From the NCBI GenBank assembly GCA_021646415.1, contig SOEU01000007.1, positions 62,001 to 126,000 of the forward strand: 64,000 nucleotides of DNA, written 5' to 3'. Shown one piece after another: positions 33,046 through 42,432 of the stretch. The stretch's first letter is position 1. Every line of letters starts with the position of its first letter. The translations under genes and the position numbers were made by a program. Source of the DNA: Candidatus Brocadia sp. Lineage in GTDB: Bacteria; Planctomycetota; Brocadiia; Brocadiales; Brocadiaceae. The notes under the pieces were generated by a model. It did not search any database, had not been told where the DNA came from, and saw only the letters and a list, made by a program, of their open reading frames with translations.

Positions 33046-36000
33046 TCAAAGAGCTACGGCCTTGCCTAACCTGAGAAAAATAAGTTTGAATTCTGGATTA
33101 ACTATTTTCAGACAGCGCTTGACGGCCTCAATATAGACCTCTTTTTGGTGCCGGTATCTTTCTGCTCTTACGGGCAGATCGGTTATCGTTACATGATCTG
33201 TCTTATAATCGGCGATGATGATACGGTCACCTATCTTATAAAGGATATCAATGATACCCCTCATGATCTGACCATCCCAGTTGAGCAATATGGGCACCTC
33301 CCGCCCGAGAATTTGTGCACCCTGTAACTCATTATATGCCTCTGAACTGATAAAGCCTGAAAGTATCTTTACTACCTCTGCTTTTATAAATTCCACATCC
33401 TGAAATTGTATTGTATCGAAGGGTATTTCCTGATGTTTTATAACCACCCCTTTATCCCCTCCTTCAGAAGGAGGGGATAAAGGGGTGGTAGAATTAGAAG
33501 CCTTCCTCGTTCCTCCTTCGTAAGGAGGGGAAATACTTTCCCCTTGATCAGCAAGGTCTTTTCTTTGAAATTGGGCAGATAATTCTACCGTGCCTCTTTC
33601 AAAGGTAACGGCCCATTTTACGGCTGACTCGACTGACCTATGAAGTTCTTGAGAAGTTCCGTGAAAATCCCACCCCTCCAATACGCGGTGGCAGATGGAA
33701 CCGATCAATGCGGCGTAATTTGGATGTGATTGTTCTGTATCAGGTTTGATACTTTTGGATTTTACAACCTCCCCTCTACCCCCTCCTTCTGAAGGAGGGG
33801 AAAAAGGGGAGGTAGAATTAGAAGCCTTCCTCGTTCCTCTTTTGCAAGGAGGGGATAAAGGATAGTTTTCCGATCGATGTTTTTCAAATTCATCTGGATG
33901 AAGAGGAGGCATCCCTTCAATTCTATCCGGTACTACAGGCATGTCTTTTTTCATTGCTTCTTCAAGCGCTATCGTCGTTGGAGAGACAAAGAGGGGTTTC
34001 CTCTTTGCATCAGCCATTGCAGCCTCTCTTTTTTTCCACAGTTCGACAAAGGCCGTCCAGTCGACATCCAAGGTCTTCTCTTTCGGGGGCTTTTGGGGAC
34101 GATGTGTCCCATCAAATATGAAATGTTCTACAAAGACCTCTGCATTTCCTAAAGGAAATTTTCCCTGGGAAGCGCCCCTCACCCTGACCCTCTCCCGCAA
34201 GGGGAGAGGGGATTTTTCTGCACCTGGTTTATCTTTCTCACTTGTTTTATTCCTCTCATCTATCTTATTTTCCTCGCATGTCTTATTCTCCTCCCCTGAT
34301 GTCGAGTCTCCGCTATTTCCCCTCCCTTGCCTGTCCAGAGCGAAGTCGAAGGAATGGGAGGGGTTAGGGGAGGGTGAGACCTTTTCATCTTTCTTTGTGT
34401 AATCAGGGTTCGTGAATCTTTCATCGCCAAACTCGATGCCTGTGGCATCCCTCACTGATTGTGTAATCAGTCCCATGTAAGATTTATCGTCGTCCTTCCA
34501 TGAACCCGTAAGGATCAATCGTTCCTTTGCCCTGGTCATGGCTACATAGAGAACACGCTTTTCTTCTTCCCACGAACGTTTGTTCAATTTCTTTTCGATC
34601 ACAATACTTTGAAGATTTCTTACCCGTTGATCCCCCTTACCGATCACAATGCCTGTTGTGGACGTAGACCAATCAAATACCGCAGAGTCCAATTCCTCTT
34701 TGTCGTTCCTTACTTCACCATGCAGGTTGCCCAGGATGACAACGGGAAATTCCAGTCCCTTCGATTTATGGATAGTCAGGATTTTCACAACATCCAGTGT
34801 CTCATCAGAAAGAGGACTCTCCCCTTCTTCCCTGGCCTCTTTTATACGTACCTTGATGCGGTCTATGAAATTTTTGAGCGAAATACCCTCAGACTCCTCC
34901 ATGTCGCAAGCCATCTGGTAAAGTTTCCGGAGATTGGCCAACTTCTGTTCACCATGCCAGGCACAGGCTGTAATCTCGGCAATATAAGTATTGTCCATAA
35001 TTTCAGCAATGAGTTGTGAAACGGGAAGTATGCCTGCACGTGCATGGGTTTTTCTTAAAAAACTATAGAAGGGTTCTATAATTTTCTTTAAATCCGTGGA
35101 TAGGTTTTTTACCCCCCCCTCCCCCCCTTCGCAAGGGGGGGATTTAGGAGGGGTATTTTTATACTTTGTTGTGAGCTCATGGACCATGGGGGCTTCACTT
35201 GAAATGTCATTGCGGTAATCTAATAAATGGTTTATTCGAAGTTCATATATCTCAAGGTCTGTTAAGCCTACAATAGGAGAACGCAGTACGCCCACCAGGG
35301 CAATCGTATCATGAGGATTCTCTATGGCACGCAGGAGGTTCATGAAATCGAGGATTTCCTGGGTGGTATAGAAGTATTTTTCACCTTCCACAATATAAGG
35401 GATACCGTACCTTTTGAGGGCATCAACGTAAGGTCTCACCTGGGTAAATGCCCGTAAAAGCAAGGCCACATCCCTGTACGTAAGCTTACGAATCCCGTTT
35501 TCAGCCAATTTATCTTCAATGACCTCTTCATTCACGTGCTTTGTTATCCATCTAGCAATCCACTCTGCCTCTGCCTCCCTTGCCTCACCCGCCTTGAGTT
35601 CTTTCCCTTCCTTATCAGAGACCAGTACAACCTCAACTTTTTGGGAGGGATGTTTTTTGAGGCGATTGGCATGGATAGGGATATAACAGGGCTGCAGGCC
35701 TGGCTGTTCAACCATGATCCTCCCGTCAAATAGCTGATTTACAACCTCGATGATACCGGAATGGCTCCTGAAATTTTCCCGTAATTTTAAAGTCTCATCC
35801 TGTCCGCACACCTGTTGTACCACCTGTTCATAAGCCTCTATGTCCGCCCGGCGGAAGGCATAGATGGACTGCTTTGGATCACCCACAATAAAGAGCTTTC
35901 CCGGCTCAAGGGTTACCTTTCTGGCATCTTTGCTATAACGTCCCAATGCCTCAGAGAGGAAGAGGACGATCTCATACTGGACGGGATCTGTGTCCTGGAA

Positions 36001-37311
36001 CTCATCCACAAGTATCGTTCTAAACTCGTTCTTGAGTTTCTCACGAATATAACGATACACTTTATTTTGCAGTAAATCCCTCGTAAGGGTGAGTAGCCCG
36101 TCAAAAGAGACGTACCCCTGGGATAGATACGTTTGCCGAAAGGCCTTTGCAAGTGGGAGGATGAGGTCTATCGTGGCTGCAATAAAGTCATCATCAACAG
36201 TCTTTAATTTTTTTACCAGGGCATGGCACTCTTTTACCAGTTCTCGTGCGGTTTCGAATCCTTCATCTGTCCAGCCGGTCTTTGCCTTGGAAGCTTCTCT
36301 ATCGAGATCATATTCTAATTTATTTACATAACTGAGACCCTGTTTTTTTATTGCATCGAGAATCATCGATAGTTCATGTAATTGTGAGAGAAGGTTGTTA
36401 TTGGGCTTTTCACAACCGGCAACAATCTCATTGATTTTATTAAATACTGGATCTATCAAGAATTGAATATTCGGTGGATGTAATAATGACGCACCCCCTC
36501 CCCCCAGCCCCCTCCGGCCAGGGGTGGGGAGTATGTGTGGTGCTTGATTGTCAGAATCCCTCCCCCTTGCCTGTCCTGAGCGAAGCCGAAGGGATGGGGG
36601 AGGGTTAGGGTGGGGGTGCTCTATTACAGATTTACTACCCACTTCAACCGTAAGAGAATTCAAGGGAATAGTAAATCCTGATAACCGTTTGGCCAAATTT
36701 TTGAGCGACTCAAGGTCTAATCTCCTGAGCACACTTTTCCAGATATCTGCGTTAGGTGAAGTAAGGGTAAGCTCTGTATTCAGCCACTTTGTCCATTCTT
36801 TATCAAAGAGTTCATCAAAGACATCCCCTTCATCCACGGTAAATCCAGGAACCACTCCGGATTCGATGGGATACAGACGCAAAACATAGGCGGCAAAACT
36901 GTGAATAGTCCCGATAATGGCCTTATCCATATCCTCAAGGGATTTTCTTGCACGGCGTTCGATCTCGCCGTATGTCGTCTGGTAAGTGTCACGAATGTGC
37001 ACAAGGAACTTTTCTACTTTTCTTTTCTCTTCTTCTGAAGCGTTCCCATTGATGACGGCTACAATCTTTTCTAATTCCCCCATCAGTCTAACCTTCATAT
37101 CGCCAGCGGCCTTCTCCGTAAAGGTCATGGCCACAATTTGGAGGATGGGACTTTTTTCTTTTTGAAATCTTTTGTGGCCCAGCAACAGATGCAGCATTCG
37201 ATTTACCAGAAGTGTGGTCTTACCCGTTCCTGCACCTGCCGTCACAACAATGTTTCTATCGAGTTCAGATACTGCAAGTTCCCTTATTTCGTTATCGATG
37301 GGCTTTGACAT
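33046..37311 (-). CDS. AddA/RecB-like UvrD helicase with C-terminal nuclease, carrying in-frame repeat insertions
   Basis: A 1421-residue SF1A helicase-nuclease. Walker A is AGAGTGKTTLL (about 24-34), motif Ia is AMTFTEKAAGDM, motif II is ILVDEFQDTDPVQ, then GDPKQSIYAFRRAD, LTIHKSKGLEFPVV and YVAMTRAKERLIL. A PD-(D/E)xK nuclease ends the protein (GSICHRVLEGW, GIIDILYK, IIADYKTDHVT). It processes double-strand ends for recombination with an AddB partner, which is not in this window. Six GC-rich palindromic repeats interrupt it in frame near residues 230-275, 719-735, 978-1000, 1032-1046, 1150-1183 and 1257-1293, giving low-complexity peptides such as SPPSEGG and NPPPSLRLRSGQAR between domains. 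The frame remains open. Confidence 0.9.
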   Translation of the reverse strand: MSKPIDNEIRELAVSELDRNIVVTAGAGTGKTTLLVNRMLHLLLGHKRFQKEKSPILQIVAMTFTEKAAGDMKVRLMGELEKIVAVINGNASEEEKRKVEKFLVHIRDTYQTTYGEIERRARKSLEDMDKAIIGTIHSFAAYVLRLYPIESGVVPGFTVDEGDVFDELFDKEWTKWLNTELTLTSPNADIWKSVLRRLDLESLKNLAKRLSGFTIPLNSLTVEVGSKSVIEHPHPNPPPSLRLRSGQARGRDSDNQAPHILPTPGRRGLGGGGASLLHPPNIQFLIDPVFNKINEIVAGCEKPNNNLLSQLHELSMILDAIKKQGLSYVNKLEYDLDREASKAKTGWTDEGFETARELVKECHALVKKLKTVDDDFIAATIDLILPLAKAFRQTYLSQGYVSFDGLLTLTRDLLQNKVYRYIREKLKNEFRTILVDEFQDTDPVQYEIVLFLSEALGRYSKDARKVTLEPGKLFIVGDPKQSIYAFRRADIEAYEQVVQQVCGQDETLKLRENFRSHSGIIEVVNQLFDGRIMVEQPGLQPCYIPIHANRLKKHPSQKVEVVLVSDKEGKELKAGEAREAEAEWIARWITKHVNEEVIEDKLAENGIRKLTYRDVALLLRAFTQVRPYVDALKRYGIPYIVEGEKYFYTTQEILDFMNLLRAIENPHDTIALVGVLRSPIVGLTDLEIYELRINHLLDYRNDISSEAPMVHELTTKYKNTPPKSPPCEGGEGGVKNLSTDLKKIIEPFYSFLRKTHARAGILPVSQLIAEIMDNTYIAEITACAWHGEQKLANLRKLYQMACDMEESEGISLKNFIDRIKVRIKEAREEGESPLSDETLDVVKILTIHKSKGLEFPVVILGNLHGEVRNDKEELDSAVFDWSTSTTGIVIGKGDQRVRNLQSIVIEKKLNKRSWEEEKRVLYVAMTRAKERLILTGSWKDDDKSYMGLITQSVRDATGIEFGDERFTNPDYTKKDEKVSPSPNPSHSFDFALDRQGRGNSGDSTSGEENKTCEENKIDERNKTSEKDKPGAEKSPLPLRERVRVRGASQGKFPLGNAEVFVEHFIFDGTHRPQKPPKEKTLDVDWTAFVELWKKREAAMADAKRKPLFVSPTTIALEEAMKKDMPVVPDRIEGMPPLHPDEFEKHRSENYPLSPPCKRGTRKASNSTSPFSPPSEGGGRGEVVKSKSIKPDTEQSHPNYAALIGSICHRVLEGWDFHGTSQELHRSVESAVKWAVTFERGTVELSAQFQRKDLADQGESISPPYEGGTRKASNSTTPLSPPSEGGDKGVVIKHQEIPFDTIQFQDVEFIKAEVVKILSGFISSEAYNELQGAQILGREVPILLNWDGQIMRGIIDILYKIGDRIIIADYKTDHVTITDLPVRAERYRHQKEVYIEAVKRCLKIVNPEFKLIFLRLGKAVAL
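33431..33541. repeat. In-frame GGAGGGG palindromes in the AddA-like gene (copy pair 1)
   Basis: Two palindromes: CCCCTCCTTCAGAAGGAGGGG and CCTCCTTCGTAAGGAGGGG. Together with linker they encode SPPYEGG, TRKASNSTTPL and SPPSEGGDKG in the protein. Confidence 0.85.
33762..33862. repeat. In-frame GGAGGGG palindromes in the AddA-like gene (copy pair 2)
   Basis: Nearly the same pair as at 33431-33541, including the linker GTAGAATTAGAAGCCTTCC, encoding SPPCKRGTRKASNST and FSPPSEGGGRG. The two pairs look like a tandem duplication or two insertions of one composite element. Confidence 0.85.
34174..34215. repeat. In-frame GAGAGGG palindrome in the AddA-like gene
   Basis: CCCTCACCCTGACCCTCTCC and GGGGAGAGGGG; encodes SPLPLRERVRVRG. 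This sequence type differs from the GGAGGGG copies. Confidence 0.75.
34312..34379. repeat. In-frame GC-rich repeat in the AddA-like gene
   Basis: CCCCTCCCTTGCCTGTCC, AGAGCGAAGTCGAAGG and GGGAGGGGTTAGGGGAGGG; encodes SPNPSHSFDFALDRQGRG. A related copy is at 36489-36623 in the same gene. Confidence 0.75.
35108..35155. repeat. In-frame GC-rich palindrome in the AddA-like gene
   Basis: CCCCCTTCGCAAGGGGGG with flanking C/G runs; encodes PPKSPPCEGGEGG between helicase subdomains. Confidence 0.75.
36489..36623. repeat. In-frame GC-rich composite repeat in the AddA-like gene
   Basis: Contains CCCCCTCCGGCCAGGGGTGGGG and CTTGCCTGTCCTGAGCG with inverse GGGGGAGGGTTAGGG; encodes HPNPPPSLRLRSGQARGRD and LPTPGRRGLGGGG. 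It is the largest of the inserts (about 44 codons). Confidence 0.75.
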
Positions 37312-37555
37312 GATTAATTGAACGCTTTAACTGGTGTTAAGGAAATTCAAACTTTCTTTTTGAGGTTCGGTGAAGTACAAGGAACAGCGAACACACCCCT
37401 TTAATCCCCGCTTTTTAGAGGGGAAATGCAATTATAAAAATTGTGTTGACTGATCAGTTGCTATTTAAACGTGGAAGGAAAAAGCTGGCAAAGTTTGTTT
37501 ATTAAAGTTAATTTTGGCAGGATTACATAATGAATCTGTGTCTTTTTAATGTGTT

Positions 37556-37693
37556 TTACCCGGATTTTATATTTGATGACGGTGTCTTGTCACCTTTTCT
37601 GCCAAAAATAACGCACATCAAAATAAAACCCAATAGAATGGTACCAAATAAGATATATGCAGTAATCAATAACTTTCCATATAACCCACCCAT
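37556..37693 (-). CDS. Small single-span membrane protein at the end of the Bat operon
   Basis: A 45-residue protein with a strong ribosome binding site (GGAGG, ATG at 37693). MGGLYGKLL leads into a hydrophobic helix of about 22 residues (ITAYILFGTILLGFILMCVIF), then GRKGDKTPSSN. It begins ten bases after the batE stop on the same strand, so it is probably translated with the Bat genes. No family is recognised; it is easily missed because of its size. Confidence 0.65.
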   Translation of the reverse strand: MGGLYGKLLITAYILFGTILLGFILMCVIFGRKGDKTPSSNIKSG

Positions 37694-37702
37694 TTCAACC
37701 TC

Positions 37703-38590
37703 CTAAATCACATCTACGTTCTTTTTTTGCAACCATCCCCTTCTCACATCTTTGCTCGCATTTTCCTCAGTACTTGATTTCAAACCAGTATCTTGTTTTA
37801 CACCTACTTTTAGATACACCCGGTACCAACCATCTTTTTCGTCTTCAATCACACATTCCGCACCATTATGTACTTCAAACTTTGGTTCGTACTCTTCCCC
37901 GGGTCCGTATCGTACTTCACACTTTGAGGTAACGATCACTCCACGATTCACGCCCTGTTCTATATAGATTTTGATACCCAGGGATACCACTGCAATAAAC
38001 AGGCCTGCCGAAAAACCTATTATTATTCTTTTAAGCCATTCATATTTACAGACAATGAGAAAAAAAAGCAATGCCATCAGCACTACATATAATGCCACCG
38101 CCACAATAGATAGTTCGTTCTGGTTTAGCAGAAAAAACCAAAAGAATATCCTTCGAATCGCAACGGGGACTCCATTTGATAATTCTTTATCTTCGATAGA
38201 TCCCTTTATCAGTCTCAGGTTTGTATCCACGTCTGCATTTCTTGGTATAAGCTGCTCGGCCCTTCGATAGTTTAAGATTGCCTTCCCTAATTCTCCCTGG
38301 CGATAATAGGTATTTCCCAGATTATAATATATTTGGCCGTTTTTGAAGCCGCGAGCCAGGATTGCCTCATATTGTAATGTCGCCTCTTTTAACTTCTGTT
38401 CGGCCTCTTGTATATTTTTTGATGCAACAAACTTTGCTGCCAGCTGATATTTTTCATTCGCGTCGGTGAATAATTTTATAGCATCATCACTTGAAATTTC
38501 GGATTTCATTAATCCGCAATGTGCATTCTGTATTCCACAATCCAAAAAAGGAAGTATAAACAAAAATAGAACCCATAAACATATTTTCAT
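37703..38590 (-). CDS. batE: BatE-like TPR and SH3 membrane protein
   Basis: A 295-residue protein. A signal or anchor helix lies at 1-20. TPR motifs follow (FVASKNIQEAEQKLKEA, GQIYYNLGNTYYRQGELGKA). Two membrane helices lie near 155-175 and 190-210, and a C-terminal SH3b-like domain has CEVRYGPGEEYEPKFEV and WYRVYL. Its start overlaps the batD stop by one base. In Bacteroides-type aerotolerance operons BatE is a periplasmic TPR protein of the Bat complex. Placed last before the small membrane protein. Confidence 0.8.
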   Translation of the reverse strand: MKICLWVLFLFILPFLDCGIQNAHCGLMKSEISSDDAIKLFTDANEKYQLAAKFVASKNIQEAEQKLKEATLQYEAILARGFKNGQIYYNLGNTYYRQGELGKAILNYRRAEQLIPRNADVDTNLRLIKGSIEDKELSNGVPVAIRRIFFWFFLLNQNELSIVAVALYVVLMALLFFLIVCKYEWLKRIIIGFSAGLFIAVVSLGIKIYIEQGVNRGVIVTSKCEVRYGPGEEYEPKFEVHNGAECVIEDEKDGWYRVYLKVGVKQDTGLKSSTEENASKDVRRGWLQKKNVDVI

Positions 38591-40455
38591 TATAATTGTC
38601 TCTCCAGTTTTGTGATGAGTTGTTCAGCGAGCTTTAAAGAATGCTCCATCTCATCCAGTGACCCTCCATCTCTTGAAAAACGCCGATGATCAAAATCAGT
38701 TATGCAACGGGAAATTTCTTCTATGGTATCGTCTCCAACTCCTCGTTGTTTTAACAAGATACCTACTTTATCCTCCGTAGCGCTTGCCGTTGAAATATTT
38801 AATTTATCCGCCAGGTAATCGGATATTGACTTGGAAAGATATGAATAAAACTCCGTTGGAAGATTCTGGTGAAGTATTGATTGCGCCCCTTCCAATCTTT
38901 TTTTTGCTGCTGCATGTGCCCGTTTATTTCTTGCATAGCCGATATCTGTTTGCAATCGTTCTTTATTCTTCGTTATAAAAAAAGAGGCTATGACGGTAAT
39001 TGCCGGAATAGAAAGGCACGCTATAATAAACGGATTTTTATAGATAGGGTTTCCCTGATTTTGTAACGAGGATAGGTTTGCCATGATAGGTAAAATATCT
39101 TGTGTTAATATTTGGACTTGTTGTTTTACAGGCTGTACTCTATCATGAGAAAGCGTCAATTGAATGGGTACTTCCTGCTCTCCTTTTTCGACAACAATGG
39201 GAATAGGTTCTTTAGTAATTGTTTTATACTGTCCTGCACGTGGATCAAAAAAACTGAACGCTATTGCCGGCGTAAATTTCAGATCTGTCTTTTGGGGTTC
39301 TATGACTTTGCTAAACACCTTTCGTCCCCGAATTAATTCTTCCCGATTGGTAATTTGCGTGGTGAATTCGGCTGGATACAGCTTAAAATCGTTTTCGTTG
39401 TTCAGGACCAATACAGGTTCATTAATTGTTTGAATGTTCCCTTCCCCGTATACTGATACGGATAGGGTGATTGGGTCACCAACCTTTACCTGTTGTGCTC
39501 TTGTTGAGACTTCCATATGATAAGTACCTACGGCACCTTTAAAGTCCTTAGGTTTACCCTGTTCCGGCAATGATTTGACCTTTAAGGCGATTGACCCCGT
39601 TGTCCTTTCAATAGGATGTCTCTTCTGTTCCCTTCCAAAGAAGTCATCAAAAAAAGCGTCACCAAAAAAACTATCAGGCGGAGTATTCCTCCGGTCTCTC
39701 CGCTGTTGAATGATCAAATTACATTTTAATTTAGCAGGCGATATGGTGAGTTCTCCGGATACCATCGGGAAAAGCGCCGTACGTAGTTCTAAAACATTGT
39801 ATATGATCCCATCCCGGATTTCTTCGTATTGTCTTTGGTCACCGAGCTTTTCTTCCATAAAATTTTTTGTGCCTGGCGCTACATAATCTATATCGGTGAT
39901 CGGTAATCCCTTTTGGAAATAGAGTTTAAATGATAGCACAACCTGTTCATATATATACGCCTCAATCTTATCAGTACTCAGCTCCACAAAGACGAGTTTA
40001 TCAATGTCCGGAGCCTGTGAACCAGATGAACGGGGAGTATCAACCACTTCCACCTTTATTGGTTGAGAAGAATAAACCTTTCCCTTGTATTCCACTGCAG
40101 AGGGCCCTATTGTGAACTTACCTTTTGCCGCAGGCTGCAGCACATAGGTATAGCCTTTGCTTACTGAAACATCACCATTAACAATTTTTGTTTGTGCAGA
40201 TATTTGCGGGCCATACAGCAAGGTAAACCCGTCAATACTTGGGAATGAAGGGGGTAAGGTGTCCTGAGTACCGTGGATGGTCAATGTTAACTCTAGTTGA
40301 TCGTTTAATGTTATGACATTTTGGTCCACGGTTGCTGTTAACAGAATATCCTGTGCAATTGTCTTTCCAATGCAGCCAAAGATTACAATGAAAGAAATTA
40401 CAATACTAAAATATTTGCAATATACCCTCATCTCTTTAAATGATTTATATCTCAT
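38590..40455 (-). CDS. batD: BatD (oxygen-tolerance family) membrane protein
   Basis: A 621-residue protein. A signal peptide (about 13-33) is followed by repeated Ig-like beta domains (ILLTATVDQNVITLNDQLEL, IYEQVVLSFKLYFQKGLPIT, VGDPITLSVSVYGEGN). A single membrane helix near 472-492 (IIACLSIPAITVIASFFIT) precedes a cytoplasmic helical domain. This is the BatD architecture, thought to bind the vWA proteins BatA/B in the periplasm. It lies between batC and batE on one strand. Confidence 0.85.
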   Translation of the reverse strand: MRYKSFKEMRVYCKYFSIVISFIVIFGCIGKTIAQDILLTATVDQNVITLNDQLELTLTIHGTQDTLPPSFPSIDGFTLLYGPQISAQTKIVNGDVSVSKGYTYVLQPAAKGKFTIGPSAVEYKGKVYSSQPIKVEVVDTPRSSGSQAPDIDKLVFVELSTDKIEAYIYEQVVLSFKLYFQKGLPITDIDYVAPGTKNFMEEKLGDQRQYEEIRDGIIYNVLELRTALFPMVSGELTISPAKLKCNLIIQQRRDRRNTPPDSFFGDAFFDDFFGREQKRHPIERTTGSIALKVKSLPEQGKPKDFKGAVGTYHMEVSTRAQQVKVGDPITLSVSVYGEGNIQTINEPVLVLNNENDFKLYPAEFTTQITNREELIRGRKVFSKVIEPQKTDLKFTPAIAFSFFDPRAGQYKTITKEPIPIVVEKGEQEVPIQLTLSHDRVQPVKQQVQILTQDILPIMANLSSLQNQGNPIYKNPFIIACLSIPAITVIASFFITKNKERLQTDIGYARNKRAHAAAKKRLEGAQSILHQNLPTEFYSYLSKSISDYLADKLNISTASATEDKVGILLKQRGVGDDTIEEISRCITDFDHRRFSRDGGSLDEMEHSLKLAEQLITKLERQL

Positions 40456-40489
40456 TTCTTACTTTTTAACCTCGACCTTCCAAAAACAA

Positions 40490-41362
40490 TCACCAATCCT
40501 TTTCGACAGATTTATGTTGCAAACGCTGTGTGTCCCTTTTCATAAGCCTCGTTTCTTTTTCATTATTATTCAATGCCTCCAGAAGCCGCTCCGCTTCCTC
40601 TTTTGTCATTTGTTTTTGATTTTGAGGTTGCGGCTGTTGTTGCTCTGAATGTTGTTCTTTTTGTTTGTCCTTATCAGATTGACCCTGGTTATCCTCTTTT
40701 TTGTTCTTATTTTCTTCCGGCGTACTTTCTGGACTGGGCTCCTGTTTATCTTTCTGTGATTCCTGGTTTTCTTCATCCTCGCTCTTATTGTCATCTGATT
40801 GTTGTTTATCGTTTTTATCCTCTTCTTCTTCCTGCTGCTGGTCTTTTTGATCCTGACCCTGCTGCTTTTGTTCATTTTCCTGCATCTTTCGCTCAACGTA
40901 CTCATAGTTATATTTGGCATCGTTTTTCAGTGTATCGAGTTCACTACCAACCTTGTGTTCAATTTCATCGATAAAATCCACAGTTTTCTTATAACACTCC
41001 AGAGCCTCTTTCATCTGACCCTGCCTGTACAGGGTATTACCCATATTAAAACTCGATTTTGCCTTCATTTCGATATCCCCGGATCTTATTACTTTCTCAA
41101 ACAGTTGAGCTGCTTCAGGGTATTTACTTCTCTTGTATTGAGCGTTGGCTATGTTAAAGTCTAATTGGAATGCGTTGGGTGAATTCACCTGTGCATTTAC
41201 GTATTTATCCAATGCCTCGTCATACTTACTATCATTATAAAGTCTATTTCCCTCCCTTACCCGGTCAGCAAGAGGGTCTATCCATCCCAGAGATACCCAT
41301 CCAAATAGTACCACTACGAAAAAAAACAGTTTGAAATGCTTCATTTTATTTGGAGAATTCAC
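40490..41362 (-). CDS. batC: BatC-like TPR protein with acidic/Gln-rich tail
   Basis: A 290-residue protein. A short N-terminal hydrophobic segment (FKLFFFVVVLFGWVSLGW) is followed by TPRs (RLYNDSKYDEALDKYVNA, SSFNMGNTLYRQGQMKEA). A long tail of Gln, Lys, Glu and Asp follows (QEEEEDKNDKQQSDDNK), presumably unstructured. Its ATG overlaps the batB stop codon (ATGA), indicating coupled translation. BatC and BatE are the TPR partners of the vWA proteins. Confidence 0.82.
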   Translation of the reverse strand: MNSPNKMKHFKLFFFVVVLFGWVSLGWIDPLADRVREGNRLYNDSKYDEALDKYVNAQVNSPNAFQLDFNIANAQYKRSKYPEAAQLFEKVIRSGDIEMKAKSSFNMGNTLYRQGQMKEALECYKKTVDFIDEIEHKVGSELDTLKNDAKYNYEYVERKMQENEQKQQGQDQKDQQQEEEEDKNDKQQSDDNKSEDEENQESQKDKQEPSPESTPEENKNKKEDNQGQSDKDKQKEQHSEQQQPQPQNQKQMTKEEAERLLEALNNNEKETRLMKRDTQRLQHKSVEKDW

Positions 41363-42366
41363 AGAATTGCCTTTTTTCGGTCTGACAAAAAACTCTCTAA
41401 AGTAATAAGCACTATCGCAATAAAAAGAGGAATCTGATAGCGATTCACATATCTTTTCACACGCTGCGTTTTGTAGACGGACTCTTCTATCTTCGCAATA
41501 CTATCCTTGTAAATCTTTTCTAAACCCCATTTTGTACCGTAAGCAGGAGTATATAGCCCGTCCGTCTCCAATGCAATTTTATTTAACGTAATTTCGTCTA
41601 ATCTTGATTTAACAACCTGCCCTTGTCTATCTTTTAGTAATCTTTCCTGACCACTCTCATCCTTCATCCTGATGTAGGAACCATCCTTCTTCCCTACACC
41701 TACTGTATAGATAACGATACCCTGCTCTTTGGCCTTTGCGGCTGCTTTTAATGGATCATCTTCGTGATTCTCACCATCGGTAATCAATATGATAGCCTTG
41801 CGGTTTTTTGAATTTGCTTCAAAGGTTGAAATCCCTTTCCTTATTGCCTCTGCCAGGGCAGTACCTCCAAGTGGAATGATATTCGTATTAATGTCATTCA
41901 AGAAAAGGCGAAAGGCACCGTAGTCAGATGTCAACGGACAGTACGTAAATGCCGAACCTGCAAATGCGACAAGACCAATACGGTCTCCTTCCAACACATT
42001 GAGTAAATCTTCTACCTCCCTTTTTGCCACTTCTAACCGATTGGGTTTTACATCGTTAGCCAACATACTCCGTGAGGTATCCACGGCAATCACGATGTCA
42101 ATTCCCTTCTTCTCAACTTCTTCCCAATGGTAACCCCACTTGGGCTCTACAAGGGTAAATATCAGGAAAAGTATGCCAATAATCATTAAACCGGCCTTGA
42201 GCCATTGTCTCTTCCGACTAACGAAAAGACCAACTTTTTGTAGTAATTCTCTATTTGCAAACGTGTTCAGGTCATTCATCTTCTTTCTGAAGACGAGGAC
42301 GTACCCGAAAATTAATATTGGAATAACAGGAAGTAAATAAAGGTAATTAAGATTTCCGTATTTCAT
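41359..42366 (-). CDS. batB: BatB vWA-domain membrane protein
   Basis: A 335-residue protein. N-terminal membrane helices (about 9-25 and 58-75) flank a von Willebrand A domain with an intact MIDAS: IVIAVDTSRSMLAND, GSAFTYCPLTSDYGAF, PLGGTALAEAI and ILITDGENHEDD. One C-terminal helix (IPLFIAIVLITLESFL) completes the topology with the vWA domain facing one side. It is paralogous to batA 66 bases upstream. Function is in the MoxR-Bat envelope-stress complex. Confidence 0.87.
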   Translation of the reverse strand: MKYGNLNYLYLLPVIPILIFGYVLVFRKKMNDLNTFANRELLQKVGLFVSRKRQWLKAGLMIIGILFLIFTLVEPKWGYHWEEVEKKGIDIVIAVDTSRSMLANDVKPNRLEVAKREVEDLLNVLEGDRIGLVAFAGSAFTYCPLTSDYGAFRLFLNDINTNIIPLGGTALAEAIRKGISTFEANSKNRKAIILITDGENHEDDPLKAAAKAKEQGIVIYTVGVGKKDGSYIRMKDESGQERLLKDRQGQVVKSRLDEITLNKIALETDGLYTPAYGTKWGLEKIYKDSIAKIEESVYKTQRVKRYVNRYQIPLFIAIVLITLESFLSDRKKAIL

Positions 42367-42432
42367 CTTTGTACTATAATTTTATTGAGATGTATCAAAA
42401 AACCAGACTGTTACAAGGAATCTGTGTCCTTA

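Noticed and set aside
33046-42366. AddB partner next to the AddA-like gene
   Set aside because: The genes upstream are the Bat operon and those downstream are the toxin-antitoxin pair; no AddB-like protein is in the window.
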